Assembly (NCBI GenBank): GCA_046483315.1
Contig: JAWODJ010000058.1
Coordinates: forward strand, 124,001 to 188,000
Direction: 5' to 3'
DNA from: PXAP01 sp046483315
GTDB lineage: Bacteria; Bacteroidota; Bacteroidia; Bacteroidales; PUMT01
DNA length: 64,000 bases
Shown: positions 44,059 through 52,718 of the stretch, in pieces
How the letters are laid out: every line of letters starts with the position of its first letter
Position numbering within the stretch: position 1 is the first letter of the stretch
Position numbers and translations under genes: made by a program
The notes under the pieces: generated by a model
What the model saw: only the letters and a program-made list of their open reading frames with translations
The model's database searches: none
What the model was told of the DNA's origin: nothing

Positions 44059-45423
44059 ATGAACACCTACAATAAAATTGGCCACTGGTCATGGAAATAT
44101 GCAACTGTAAAATTTCTTGCGCGATCAGCTTTTTATATCTTCTACAGAAAGATATATATATCAGGAACTGAAAATATTCCTGAAGGTGGCGGAATTATTT
44201 TCGGAGCCAATCATCAGAATGCTTTGATGGATGCCCTTGCTGTTATTTTCACAAACAGATACCAGCCTGTTTATCTGGCCAGGGCGGACATCTTCAGAAA
44301 TCCTGTTATGGCAAGGATACTCCGGTTTTTAAAGATAATGCCTGTGTATCGGTTCAGAGACGGTATTGAAGGCATGGGCCGCAATGAAGATACGTTTGAC
44401 ATGACTTCAGCCGTACTGGCCGGGGGGGGATGTATAGGCATCATGCCGGAAGGGAATCATGGTGAGCAAAAACGTCTGAGAGTATTAAAAAAAGGAATTT
44501 TTCGCATAGCCTTCCGTGCTGAAGAGGTTAATGAGAATAAGGCCGGAATCAAAATCGTTCCTGTGGGTCTTGATTATAGCAATACAAGGAGGATTTTCGG
44601 GGAGCTTGCCGTCAATTATGGTAAACCTCTTGAGGTATCCCGTTATTCCGCTATATATTCGCAACATCCCCAGAAAGGTATTAATGAGATGAAGGAAGAT
44701 CTTGCCGGATCACTCGGTTCATTGATGATTGATATTAAAGATGAGCAGAATTATTCAAGGGATAAGCTTATGCTGGATATTGGAAGCTCTGTTTTGCAAA
44801 GGCGCCATAATCTTAGTTCTATGGTACCGGTTAATGTTTTTTTTGCCTGCAGAATACTTTGTCAGTGCCTTTATCAGTATTTTGAACAAAACCCGGGCTA
44901 TGCTGAAAAGTTGAGATCTAAAAGCGGCAGGCTTGATGAATTGATAGAAACTTATGGAATATTACCACAATCACTCGATAAGCCCGGTAAATTTGAAATA
45001 TTAATTTCCCTGTTAAGGAATATACTCTGTTTTCCTGTGTTTATTACAGGTTTTATGTTACATATAATTCCTTTAGGGATTATTCATGTTGTGCTGAAAA
45101 AACTTAAAGATCCTCAGTTTATCAGCTCATTTAAGTTTGTTCTCGGAATGCTGCTTATTCCGCTTAACTATGTTTTTCTTGCGGTACTCTTTTTTCTGCA
45201 TTTTTCACCTGTTATTGCTTTGGTTGTTTTAGCCCTGACACCCCTTGCAGGCATTGCAGCCTACCGATGTTTAAGGTTCTCGCGAAGTTTCAGAAATAAA
45301 ATGGAATTTATCCGCCTGTGCAGGCTTGACAGTGAGATTGGCAAGCTAATCTCGGATTTGAGATCGGAGATTATCAGCGAACTTGAGCCTGTTTTTCAAA
45401 TAGCGGAAGAAAAGTTGAAATAA
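44059..45423 (+). CDS. Lysophospholipid acyltransferase family protein
   Basis: This 454-residue membrane protein has a PlsC-type acyltransferase domain at about residues 35-260: GANHQNALMDALAVIF (His-x5-Asp), ARADIFRNPVMARIL and MPEGNHGEQKR. Hydrophobic segments at about 320-350 and 362-400 suggest two to four transmembrane helices. It likely transfers acyl groups to a glycerophospholipid precursor. The acceptor is unknown. It is the single plus-strand gene between DCC and the cytochrome fusion gene. Confidence 0.85.
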   Translation: MNTYNKIGHWSWKYATVKFLARSAFYIFYRKIYISGTENIPEGGGIIFGANHQNALMDALAVIFTNRYQPVYLARADIFRNPVMARILRFLKIMPVYRFRDGIEGMGRNEDTFDMTSAVLAGGGCIGIMPEGNHGEQKRLRVLKKGIFRIAFRAEEVNENKAGIKIVPVGLDYSNTRRIFGELAVNYGKPLEVSRYSAIYSQHPQKGINEMKEDLAGSLGSLMIDIKDEQNYSRDKLMLDIGSSVLQRRHNLSSMVPVNVFFACRILCQCLYQYFEQNPGYAEKLRSKSGRLDELIETYGILPQSLDKPGKFEILISLLRNILCFPVFITGFMLHIIPLGIIHVVLKKLKDPQFISSFKFVLGMLLIPLNYVFLAVLFFLHFSPVIALVVLALTPLAGIAAYRCLRFSRSFRNKMEFIRLCRLDSEIGKLISDLRSEIISELEPVFQIAEEKLK

Positions 45424-45570
45424 TTGGAAAGATCACATAATATTTTATATAAAATGATTATTATTGTTTTTGGTAAATTTTTCCCGGGCCCGGGTTGTGA
45501 GGTTTTATCCCTGGCATAAAATTATAATATCATATTATATTATTGTTAATAATTTATTTTAAGTAGATTA
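45424..45570. other. Short spacer with CCCGGGCCCGGG palindrome
   Basis: These 147 bases are AT-rich apart from the 12-base palindrome CCCGGGCCCGGG at 45483-45494. A GC palindrome in such a context is unusual but cannot form a useful hairpin without a loop. No TAnnTTTG box is seen before the cytochrome gene. Confidence 0.4.
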
Positions 45571-47088
45571 ATGATTAAAGGAAGATCTTTCAGACGCGGA
45601 CGAAAATATATTATTCTTTTTCCGGTAATAATGACTGCCTTATTTCTTTTCCTCGGCGACCGTATAGTACGGTATACCTCAACAAATGAGTTTTGCAATG
45701 CCTGCCATGTTCATCCTCATGCTGAAGATTCCTGGAAAAAGAGCACTCATTATGATAATAAGAGTGGCATATATGTTCAGTGTGCCGAGTGTCATCTTCC
45801 TCCGCCGGGGAACATCCGGTATCTTATGGCGAAGGCAAAGCACGGATCAAAGGATGTTTACGGATGGATATTCAAAGATCCCGAATCCATAAACTGGGAG
45901 GCTAAAAGGACTGTTGATAAAGCCGTGGATTTTACATATGATGAGTCGTGCATCAAATGCCATCAGAACCTTTTCCCGATGCAGCTCACTCCTGACGGTC
46001 AGCAGGCGCATCTTTACTATAATCAGAATGAGGACGAACTGAGTTGTCTTAATTGCCATCTGCATGTGGGGCATTATTCTGAGATTGTTCAGGAAGGAAT
46101 AGAATTTGGGGTTGCCGATGAGGAGGAGAGTGAGATATTTACAGAACCTGCCTATATTGATTCTTTTGATGATTTTAACGAGAAAATTCCTGGCACTGCG
46201 GTTAGTTTCGATATGATTGCCATACCGGGTGGCACGTTTATGATGGGAAGCCCTCCCGAAGAGCCATACAGGGAGGAAGACGAAGGACCTGTCAGGGATG
46301 TTCAGTTAAGCCCTTTCTTCATCGGACGTCTGGAAGTAACCTGGGATGAATTTCTGGCTTTTTATAATGAAACGGCATCTGAAGGCAGACAGGATAATAT
46401 ATATGCCACTAATCAGGGTGATGTTGATGCTATTACCGGGCCTACTCCTCCATGGGGGTTACCAGGCCAGGGATGGGGTATGGGTTCAAGGCCGGCAATC
46501 ACTATGACATGGTATGCAGCTGATACTTATTGCAGATGGTTATCTGCAAAGACCGGTAAAACATACAGGCTGCCTACCGAAGCTGAGTGGGAATACGCAG
46601 CAAGAGCAGGAACGGAAGGTCCTTACTTTTTTGAAGGAGATCCCAGGAAATTCAGTCGTGACCGGTTTCTGAACCGTATATTCGGGCCTGACACAGCAGT
46701 CATCAATACCTATGTTGTTTATAGCGAGAACAGCCAGTCCAGAACCCAGCCCCCCGGAGCAGTCCGGTCAAATCCATTCGGGCTTGAGAATATGCTGGGT
46801 AATGTGTATGAGTTTTGCTCGGACTGGTATTCGGCAGATATATATAGCATGTATCCGGATAACCAGGTTGTTACAGATCCCCAGGGACCGGTTTCAGGTA
46901 CCGAGAGGGTAATCAGGGGCGGATCTTTCAATTCCGGTGCTGAGGAGGTAAGGGTTGCCTCCCGCAGTCATACCAGGCACGATGCCTGGCAGATGACTGA
47001 CCCGCAGATACCCAAAAGCATCTGGTGGTACACTGATATCAGAGAAGTGGGATTCAGGGTTGTTTGTGAATGGGATGCCGGTGAATGA
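45571..47088 (+). CDS. Tetraheme cytochrome c (NapC/NirT-like) fused to SUMF1/FGE-like domain
   Basis: This 505-residue fusion is exported. One membrane anchor (residues about 12-30) precedes four CxxCH heme sites: CNACH 42-46, CAECH 71-75, CIKCH 127-131 and CLNCH 159-163. Extra His residues (HPH, STH) can serve as axial ligands. This part resembles NapC/NirT/NrfH quinol dehydrogenases. Residues about 211-502 form a SUMF1/formylglycine-generating-enzyme-like fold, with IPGGTFMMGSPPEE, EVTWDEFLAFYN, YRLPTEAEWEYAARAG, LGNVYEFCSDWY and RVIRGGSFNSG. The two catalytic cysteines of true FGE are absent (RGGSFNSGAEEVRVASRS). It is followed by a Tat-exported oxidoreductase after 45 bases. The combination suggests periplasmic electron transfer to an unknown partner. 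Confidence 0.88.
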   Translation: MIKGRSFRRGRKYIILFPVIMTALFLFLGDRIVRYTSTNEFCNACHVHPHAEDSWKKSTHYDNKSGIYVQCAECHLPPPGNIRYLMAKAKHGSKDVYGWIFKDPESINWEAKRTVDKAVDFTYDESCIKCHQNLFPMQLTPDGQQAHLYYNQNEDELSCLNCHLHVGHYSEIVQEGIEFGVADEEESEIFTEPAYIDSFDDFNEKIPGTAVSFDMIAIPGGTFMMGSPPEEPYREEDEGPVRDVQLSPFFIGRLEVTWDEFLAFYNETASEGRQDNIYATNQGDVDAITGPTPPWGLPGQGWGMGSRPAITMTWYAADTYCRWLSAKTGKTYRLPTEAEWEYAARAGTEGPYFFEGDPRKFSRDRFLNRIFGPDTAVINTYVVYSENSQSRTQPPGAVRSNPFGLENMLGNVYEFCSDWYSADIYSMYPDNQVVTDPQGPVSGTERVIRGGSFNSGAEEVRVASRSHTRHDAWQMTDPQIPKSIWWYTDIREVGFRVVCEWDAGE

Positions 47089-47133
47089 GAAATAAGCGTT
47101 CTTTATCAAAATAATAATTAAATATTAGAAATT

Positions 47134-48474
47134 ATGAATAAAAAATCAGAATCTTTTAGCCGTCGGAAATTTATAGGTGATGCGGCTGCTATAAGTGCAC
47201 TTGGAGTTCTCGGTGTGGGTGCAGTTGTTTCTTCCTGTAACAGAAAACCAGAGTATACAGCACCTGTATTTCCTGATCAGGCTCCTGACGGCCCTGTTCT
47301 GAAGGCAGGGGTGGTTGGTTGTGGTGGCCGGGGTACCGGAGCTGCAATAAACTTTCTTAATGCCGGACCTAATCTGGAAATAGCTGCTCTTGGCGATGTT
47401 TTCCAACACAGGCTTGACAGGTGCAGGAATGAACTCCGGGAGAAGAAGGATGTGGAAGTACCGGATGAAAATTGTTTTACTGGGTTTGATGCATACAAGA
47501 ATGTTATCGACTCAGATATAGATATTGTGCTGTTGTGTGAACCACCTTACTTCCGTAATATAAGTTTTGAGTATGCCGTTCAGTCCCGGAAGCATATTTT
47601 TGCTGAAAAACCGGTAGGCGTTGATCCGGTAAGTGTACGCTCAGTGATGGCTGCCGGAAAGATGGCAGAATCTGCCGGTTTGAATGTTGTTACCGGAACC
47701 CAGAGGAGGCATCAGCGTGATTATGTAAAAACCTTTGAAATGGTTAAAAACGGAGCCATAGGAGATCTTGTTTCTGCGAATTGTTACTGGAACCAGTCGA
47801 AACTCTGGCATGTCAATAAACAGGAGGGATGGACTGATATGGAAGCTATGATAAGAGACTGGGTTAACTGGTGCTGGCTGTCGGGCGACCATATAGTTGA
47901 ACAGCATGTTCACAATATTGATGTTGTGAACTGGTTCTTTGAAAAGCATCCTGTTAAGGCTGTGGGATTTGGCGGAAGACACAGAAGGCCGACAGGAGAT
48001 CAGTATGACTTTTTCAGTGTCGATTTTTCATTCGATGATGAGAGACATATACACAGCATGTGCCGTCAGATAGATGGTTGTGTTAATAATGTTTCTGAAC
48101 TGATCTTTGGCACCAGGGGTTACACCAATGCTCAAAACAAGATATGGGACTATGAAGGGAACCTTATATGGGAATACCAGTATCCCCTGGGCGATGATGG
48201 ACAGCCTTTGAACAGCGTTTCAGTTAATCCTTATGACCAGGAACATATAAACCTTGTAACGGCTATCCGAACCGGTAATTATATTAATGAAACACAGAAT
48301 GTTTCGGAATCAGTAATGGTTGCCATAATGGGAAGAATATCAGCATATACCGGAAGAGAAGTAACCTGGGACGATATGATGGATTCGGCTCTTAAACTGG
48401 GTCCTGAAAACCTGGAAATGGGACCTGTTGATATACCTGCAGTGCCCCCGACCCCGGGAACTGCTCCGGCATAG
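47134..48474 (+). CDS. Tat-exported Gfo/Idh/MocA oxidoreductase
   Basis: This 446-residue protein begins with a twin-arginine signal (SFSRRKFIGDAAAISALG) that ends in a lipobox-like VVSSC, so it may be a Tat-exported lipoprotein. The NAD(P)-binding motif is GVVGCGGRGTGAAINFL, and the conserved EKPVGVDP carries the catalytic Lys. The C-terminal sheet domain (about 180-430) follows. Family members oxidise or reduce sugars and derivatives using NAD(P), often with cofactor tightly bound in exported forms. Substrate unknown. It is coupled to the cytochrome-SUMF1 gene by a 45-base gap and ends directly at the stop of the opposing M19 gene. Confidence 0.88.
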   Translation: MNKKSESFSRRKFIGDAAAISALGVLGVGAVVSSCNRKPEYTAPVFPDQAPDGPVLKAGVVGCGGRGTGAAINFLNAGPNLEIAALGDVFQHRLDRCRNELREKKDVEVPDENCFTGFDAYKNVIDSDIDIVLLCEPPYFRNISFEYAVQSRKHIFAEKPVGVDPVSVRSVMAAGKMAESAGLNVVTGTQRRHQRDYVKTFEMVKNGAIGDLVSANCYWNQSKLWHVNKQEGWTDMEAMIRDWVNWCWLSGDHIVEQHVHNIDVVNWFFEKHPVKAVGFGGRHRRPTGDQYDFFSVDFSFDDERHIHSMCRQIDGCVNNVSELIFGTRGYTNAQNKIWDYEGNLIWEYQYPLGDDGQPLNSVSVNPYDQEHINLVTAIRTGNYINETQNVSESVMVAIMGRISAYTGREVTWDDMMDSALKLGPENLEMGPVDIPAVPPTPGTAPA

Positions 48475-49743
48475 TCAGTTGTTACCGCTAATAAAAAATC
48501 CTGCCTGACGGGCGGGATTTTTTATTTTCTCAACATCACGGAATACTCTCAGGAAATTACCCGACCATATTTTTGCTATATCTTCCTGACTGTAACCTCG
48601 TTTTACAAGTTCGAGGGTAATATTTCCTATCCCGGTTACATCAAGGCAGTCCTCCAGTGATCCGCCTCCGTCAAAATCAGTTCCTATCCCAACATGGTCT
48701 ATTCCTATGAGGTTAACGATATGATCTATATGATCAACAAGGTCGGCAACGGAGGCAAGTTCACCGGGATATTTTTCATTTATCTCATACCAGGCATCCC
48801 TTGCTTCTTCCATCTCTTTATCAGACAGCTCCATAAAATCATTATAGCGATCCCTGACGGCCTGCCGGGCAGCATCTCTTTCAGGGTTTGGATCAGGGGT
48901 TTTTACGTATGCACTGAGAACGCAGACCTGGATTACTCCTCCGTTATTTTTTAATGCAATAAGCATCTCGTCATCCAGGTTACGCGGGTGATCGCATATT
49001 GCACGGGTATTTGAATGGGAAGCTATCACAGGTGCATCTGTTATTGCCATGACATCGTAGAAGGCGCGGTCAGAAATATGGCTTACATCAACCATCATGC
49101 CGAGAGCATTCATTTCTTTTACAACTTTCCTGCCGAAATCTGATAATCCGCCATGTTCAGGACCTTCCGGATCGGTAGATGAATCACATATATCATTATT
49201 GAGGGAATGTGAAAGTGTAATATATCTTGCTCCGAGATCATAGTATTTTTTTACAAGAGACAGATCACGTCCGACCGGATATCCGTTTTCAAGTCCGATA
49301 TAAACAGCCAGTCTGCCCTCCTCCTTGAGTCTGATGGCATCATCAGGGTTCAGAGCCAGCCCGGCCATGCCGGGATATTTATCAATAGCTTTGTGTATCA
49401 GACCAAAGATATTCAGAGCTCTCTGTTTTGCTGTCTCGTTAGCTTCGGGTGTTCTCTCTCCCTGTCCGAGATAGACGGCAAAAAATACCGCATCAAGTCC
49501 CCCCTCCTGCATTCGCGGAAAATCAACCTGCCCTCCTCTGTTTTTGGGATCATTTCTTTTACCTATATCAAAGTCTTCCCTGCCCAGCAAAAGAGGTGTG
49601 TCAGTATGGCTGTCAAGGGTTAAAACCCGGCGGTGAATTTCACCTGCTTTTTCATTAAGGTCATGCCCCTGCCCGGTAGCTGAACCGGCAGAGATAAGAT
49701 TAAAGAGAAATATTGAAAGTATAATTTTTAAATAATTCATCAT
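48475..49743 (-). CDS. Membrane dipeptidase (peptidase M19)
   Basis: This 422-residue exported zinc dipeptidase has a signal peptide (about residues 1-24). The N-terminal TLDSHTDTPLLL gives the first metal His/Asp, YIGLENGYPVGRDL the bridging Glu type, and VDVSHISDRAFYDV with ASHSNTRAICDHPRNL the further His ligands. GIGTDFDGGG near the C-terminus completes the family. It probably hydrolyses dipeptides in the periplasm. Its last codons (about NPARQAGFFIS) contain a strong hairpin that can terminate the opposing Gfo/Idh transcript. The two stop codons are adjacent. Confidence 0.93.
   Translation of the reverse strand: MMNYLKIILSIFLFNLISAGSATGQGHDLNEKAGEIHRRVLTLDSHTDTPLLLGREDFDIGKRNDPKNRGGQVDFPRMQEGGLDAVFFAVYLGQGERTPEANETAKQRALNIFGLIHKAIDKYPGMAGLALNPDDAIRLKEEGRLAVYIGLENGYPVGRDLSLVKKYYDLGARYITLSHSLNNDICDSSTDPEGPEHGGLSDFGRKVVKEMNALGMMVDVSHISDRAFYDVMAITDAPVIASHSNTRAICDHPRNLDDEMLIALKNNGGVIQVCVLSAYVKTPDPNPERDAARQAVRDRYNDFMELSDKEMEEARDAWYEINEKYPGELASVADLVDHIDHIVNLIGIDHVGIGTDFDGGGSLEDCLDVTGIGNITLELVKRGYSQEDIAKIWSGNFLRVFRDVEKIKNPARQAGFFISGNN
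48490..48526 (+). terminator. Terminator embedded in the 3' coding end of the M19 gene
   Basis: AATAAAAAATCCTGCC (48490-48505) pairs with GGCGGGATTTTTTATT (48511-48526) with one G-T-type mismatch, loop TGACG. A T-run ends the plus-strand version, so it fits an intrinsic terminator for the Gfo/Idh gene that stops 16 bases earlier. The left arm with its A-run also supplies a T-run on the minus strand, so it may be bidirectional. It encodes part of the M19 C-terminus. Confidence 0.65.
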
Positions 49744-50009
49744 ACAGAGTTATTAGTTATATCAGGCAGCCAAAATACCAATATTTCTATTTGAATCAAA
49801 GCGGTGTGCCCTGATTCCTTTTTGATTGTTTTAAGAGTTGAATTTTTTCTGAGATACAGGGCCTGCGATTTTATATAAAAATAAATTTTCAGTATCTTTA
49901 TTTTCACTAACAGACGTACCAGGAAGTTCAAAATAACCGGTAAAGAGAAGATGTGTTTTACGATATGGTTTCTTTCCGTGGTATTTTACATTAAACCAGC
50001 AAATATCCG

Positions 50010-50762
50010 ATGGCATTAATATCATATACAAGCGAGGAGCAGTCCGGCAATCAGCTTAATAACGGGACTATATTTGAAAAAAAGCCGGTTGGTTTTCCTG
50101 AAGATGAGGGTTTGCTTAAGGCTTATTCAAATATTTTTTACTGGACTCATATGTGGACCGAAAAGGGTGGGGAGATAGCCGAGCACTCTCACAAAGGATT
50201 TGAAATTATCACATTTGTTCTTAAGGGTGAAGTTGAGCATTATGACAGCAAATACAAGGGCTGGAGAAAGTTGACAGCCGGTGATGTACAGGTTGTCAGA
50301 GCAGGTAATGGCTTCGTTCACTCCGAAAAGCTATTACCCGGGTCATCAATTCTTCAGATATGGACCGATCCCAATCTTGAAAAATCATTGAATCAGCCTG
50401 CTTCATGCCATGATTATGCATCAGACCGGTTTCCGATCATCATTGAGGAAGGTAAAAGCACAAAAGTTTATACGGGTGCAGACTCTCCCCTGGTTATGCA
50501 GGCCACGGATATATTGATTAAAGAGCTATCTCTTGCGGAGGGCAGCCATTTTTATGAATGCAGCAGAGAGGTGTTTGTATCAGGTTTTATACTGGAAGGG
50601 GAAGTTATGATCAGGAAGCACCGGCTTAATTTGTTTGACTTCTTTATTGCCAAGGAGGAAGAAGGACTTCATATCAGGGCTGATACTGATTGCAGGTTGT
50701 TTATTGTTGAATCTCCGCTGGAGCCCGGTTATGCAACCTATGCAGAAAATTACAGTTTGTAG
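50010..50762 (+). CDS. Pirin-family protein (bicupin)
   Basis: This 250-residue protein has the pirin N-terminal cupin with the metal set HSHKGFEIITFVLKGEVEHY and FVHSE (His-x-His, later His and Glu). A partly conserved C-terminal cupin follows at about residues 150-240. Pirins bind Fe; some are quercetin dioxygenases and some regulate metabolism. The role here is unknown. The stop overlaps the end of the OlsF-like gene on the opposite strand by 13 bases. The ATG at 50010 gives the normal start. Confidence 0.88.
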   Translation: MALISYTSEEQSGNQLNNGTIFEKKPVGFPEDEGLLKAYSNIFYWTHMWTEKGGEIAEHSHKGFEIITFVLKGEVEHYDSKYKGWRKLTAGDVQVVRAGNGFVHSEKLLPGSSILQIWTDPNLEKSLNQPASCHDYASDRFPIIIEEGKSTKVYTGADSPLVMQATDILIKELSLAEGSHFYECSREVFVSGFILEGEVMIRKHRLNLFDFFIAKEEEGLHIRADTDCRLFIVESPLEPGYATYAENYSL

Positions 50763-52552
50763 CCGGATTGGTCTGTCTGGTAAAACCTTTCCAGCAGCGA
50801 CTCATCCTTTATCTCTTTTGAAAGGGCGGTAATTGTTTCAATCGGTACATCATACAGGTCAAGAATCAGCAGTCCGTCCAGGGCCTTGTTAAATTTGGGA
50901 TCTATATTGAAACCAATGATTTTTCCGCTTTGCTTCAGGTATTTTTTCAACAGAACAGGCACAGTATAACTGCTTGGTTCAATATCTTTTATAAACTTAT
51001 CCAGTCTGCCGATATCCCTGGATTTTCCCAGTATTATTTCCGTATCCACATCTCCGGTTTTTACCCTGAAATTATGCCGTGGTTTAATATGCCGGGCAAA
51101 TTCATGGTTGAAATAGTTTTTTTTGATAAATTTAATTATTACCCCTTTGGAAAAGTTTGAAAACCGGTTACTGATGCTTACAGGCCCGATGAGGTAGCGG
51201 TAATCAGGATTTTTTATCAGGAAATACAAAATTCCCTTCCACAAAAGGAATAGTGGCAGGGTTTTTTTTTGATAATCCTTTGCAATGAATGAACGTCCAA
51301 GCTCAATAGATTCTTTAAGAACGGGGATAAAAGGCTTTTTTATTTTAAAAAGGCTTTGTATATACAACCCCTGCAAACCATATTTGTCAATAATCTCTTT
51401 GCCTTTTCCCGCCCGGTAGGCTCCAACTATCCGGTTGAGATCTTCGTCCCATACAAACAACTGGTGATAATAGAGGTCAAATTCGTCAATATCAATTCTG
51501 CGGTTTGTTCCTTCTCCTACTTCTCTGAATGTAAGTTCCCTGAGGCGTCCTATCTCTGTTGTAATATTTGGAATAAGTATAGCCGGCGCACAATATACAG
51601 AAAAGTTCGTGCTTTTGAAAAGAAGAAATTCGCCCGCCTTTTCAATATCTGCCAGCAGCTTTTCTTCCGGAACACGATCTATCAAAGGTTCTTCACGGGG
51701 TGCTCTTTTAAGCGAGTATGAAAAGAATTTTCTGACTTCAAGGGTAGTGCCCAGCGAATAGGTCTTTGCCCTGAGAAACCGTCCATACCTGAATGTATCG
51801 GTAAATTCCTCCTGATCCTTTACCGGTATGGGGTTGCCTATCCTTATTTTAATAAGTTTATTTTTTTTATTGAACAGTTCAGACGGAAGCTTAATAGTGC
51901 GAAGCACCGGATGTATCATTCCCAGCAGGTGAAAGATCCGGCTGTTTGTGCCCTGGAAATAGATTGGCACAACCGGTACCGCTGCTTTTTTTATGAATTT
52001 AACGGCAGAATATTGCCATTGACGGTCTGTTATATGAGTCCATTCATCATTATAGCTGGATACTTCTCCTGCCGGGAATATGCCAATGGGAGAACCGGAC
52101 TTCAGATGTGTCAGTGCCGTTTTTATGCCGGAAAGGCTCGATCCCGCCTCTTTATGCTTTTCGAAGGGGTTTACAGGGAGTATATAATCCCTGATCGGTT
52201 CAATCCTGTTGAGCAGAAAATTGGCCATTACCCTGAAGTCATTTCTGCGTTTTGCAATGACATCAATAAGCAGCAGTCCGTCAATTCCTCCGTATGGGTG
52301 GTTGGAAACGGTTATAAACGGGCCTTTATCCGGTATTCTTTTCAACTCTTCATCGTTAATTTCATAGTTTATCTCAAGTTCATTCACAAGATCATCTATG
52401 AACTTCATCCCCTCTTTATGATGTGTTTTTGAATATAATTTGTTGATCTTATTGAATCTGAGAAGAAGCATGAGGATCCTGGCTATGCTTTCACCACCGG
52501 GGCTGTTTATTTTACCTGCTTTGAGGACGTCTTTTGTTTCTATAAGCTTCAT
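50750..52552 (-). CDS. Bifunctional acyltransferase, OlsF-like (aminolipid synthesis)
   Basis: This 600-residue protein has two parts. Residues about 30-270 are a PlsC-type acyltransferase with ITVSNHPYGGIDGLLLIDVI (H85, D91) and FPAGEVSSY. Residues about 320-520 form a GNAT/hemolysin-like N-acyltransferase, with VYCAPAILIPNITTEIGRLR, REVGEGTNRRIDIDEFDLYY, SIELGRSFIAKDYQKK and LIGPVSISNRFS. This layout matches OlsF and its relatives, which make ornithine or glycine lipids by N- then O-acylation. Which amino acid is used here cannot be told. The last ~70 residues are an extension. The gene ends 13 bases into the pirin gene. Confidence 0.82.
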   Translation of the reverse strand: MKLIETKDVLKAGKINSPGGESIARILMLLLRFNKINKLYSKTHHKEGMKFIDDLVNELEINYEINDEELKRIPDKGPFITVSNHPYGGIDGLLLIDVIAKRRNDFRVMANFLLNRIEPIRDYILPVNPFEKHKEAGSSLSGIKTALTHLKSGSPIGIFPAGEVSSYNDEWTHITDRQWQYSAVKFIKKAAVPVVPIYFQGTNSRIFHLLGMIHPVLRTIKLPSELFNKKNKLIKIRIGNPIPVKDQEEFTDTFRYGRFLRAKTYSLGTTLEVRKFFSYSLKRAPREEPLIDRVPEEKLLADIEKAGEFLLFKSTNFSVYCAPAILIPNITTEIGRLRELTFREVGEGTNRRIDIDEFDLYYHQLFVWDEDLNRIVGAYRAGKGKEIIDKYGLQGLYIQSLFKIKKPFIPVLKESIELGRSFIAKDYQKKTLPLFLLWKGILYFLIKNPDYRYLIGPVSISNRFSNFSKGVIIKFIKKNYFNHEFARHIKPRHNFRVKTGDVDTEIILGKSRDIGRLDKFIKDIEPSSYTVPVLLKKYLKQSGKIIGFNIDPKFNKALDGLLILDLYDVPIETITALSKEIKDESLLERFYQTDQSGYKL

Positions 52553-52686
52553 ACTGCAAATCAGGTCAATAAATTTAATATCAAGAAATTATATTTTGCA
52601 GGTAAGTACAAATCATACAATAAAACCAGTGAATTACCACAGCTTGATATATATTGTAAAAATATGCAAATTCCTGCTTATATGCT

Positions 52687-52714
52687 ACCTGTAAAAATCA
52701 TTATCTTTACAGGT
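52687..52714 (+). promoter_or_regulatory. 9-bp inverted repeat before the EamA gene
   Basis: ACCTGTAAA (52687-52695) and TTTACAGGT (52706-52714) are perfect complements around a 10-base loop, ending four bases before the EamA ATG. A TATCTTTA -7-like box (52702-52709) overlaps the repeat. It may be an operator or an mRNA hairpin that hides the start site. Confidence 0.35.
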
Positions 52715-52718
52715 TTTA

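Noticed and set aside
45483..45494. CCCGGGCCCGGG palindrome as a terminator
   Set aside because: It has no loop-forming spacer and no following T-run.
45571..47088. Sulfatase-activating formylglycine-generating enzyme
   Set aside because: The catalytic cysteines are absent and no sulfatase gene is in the window.
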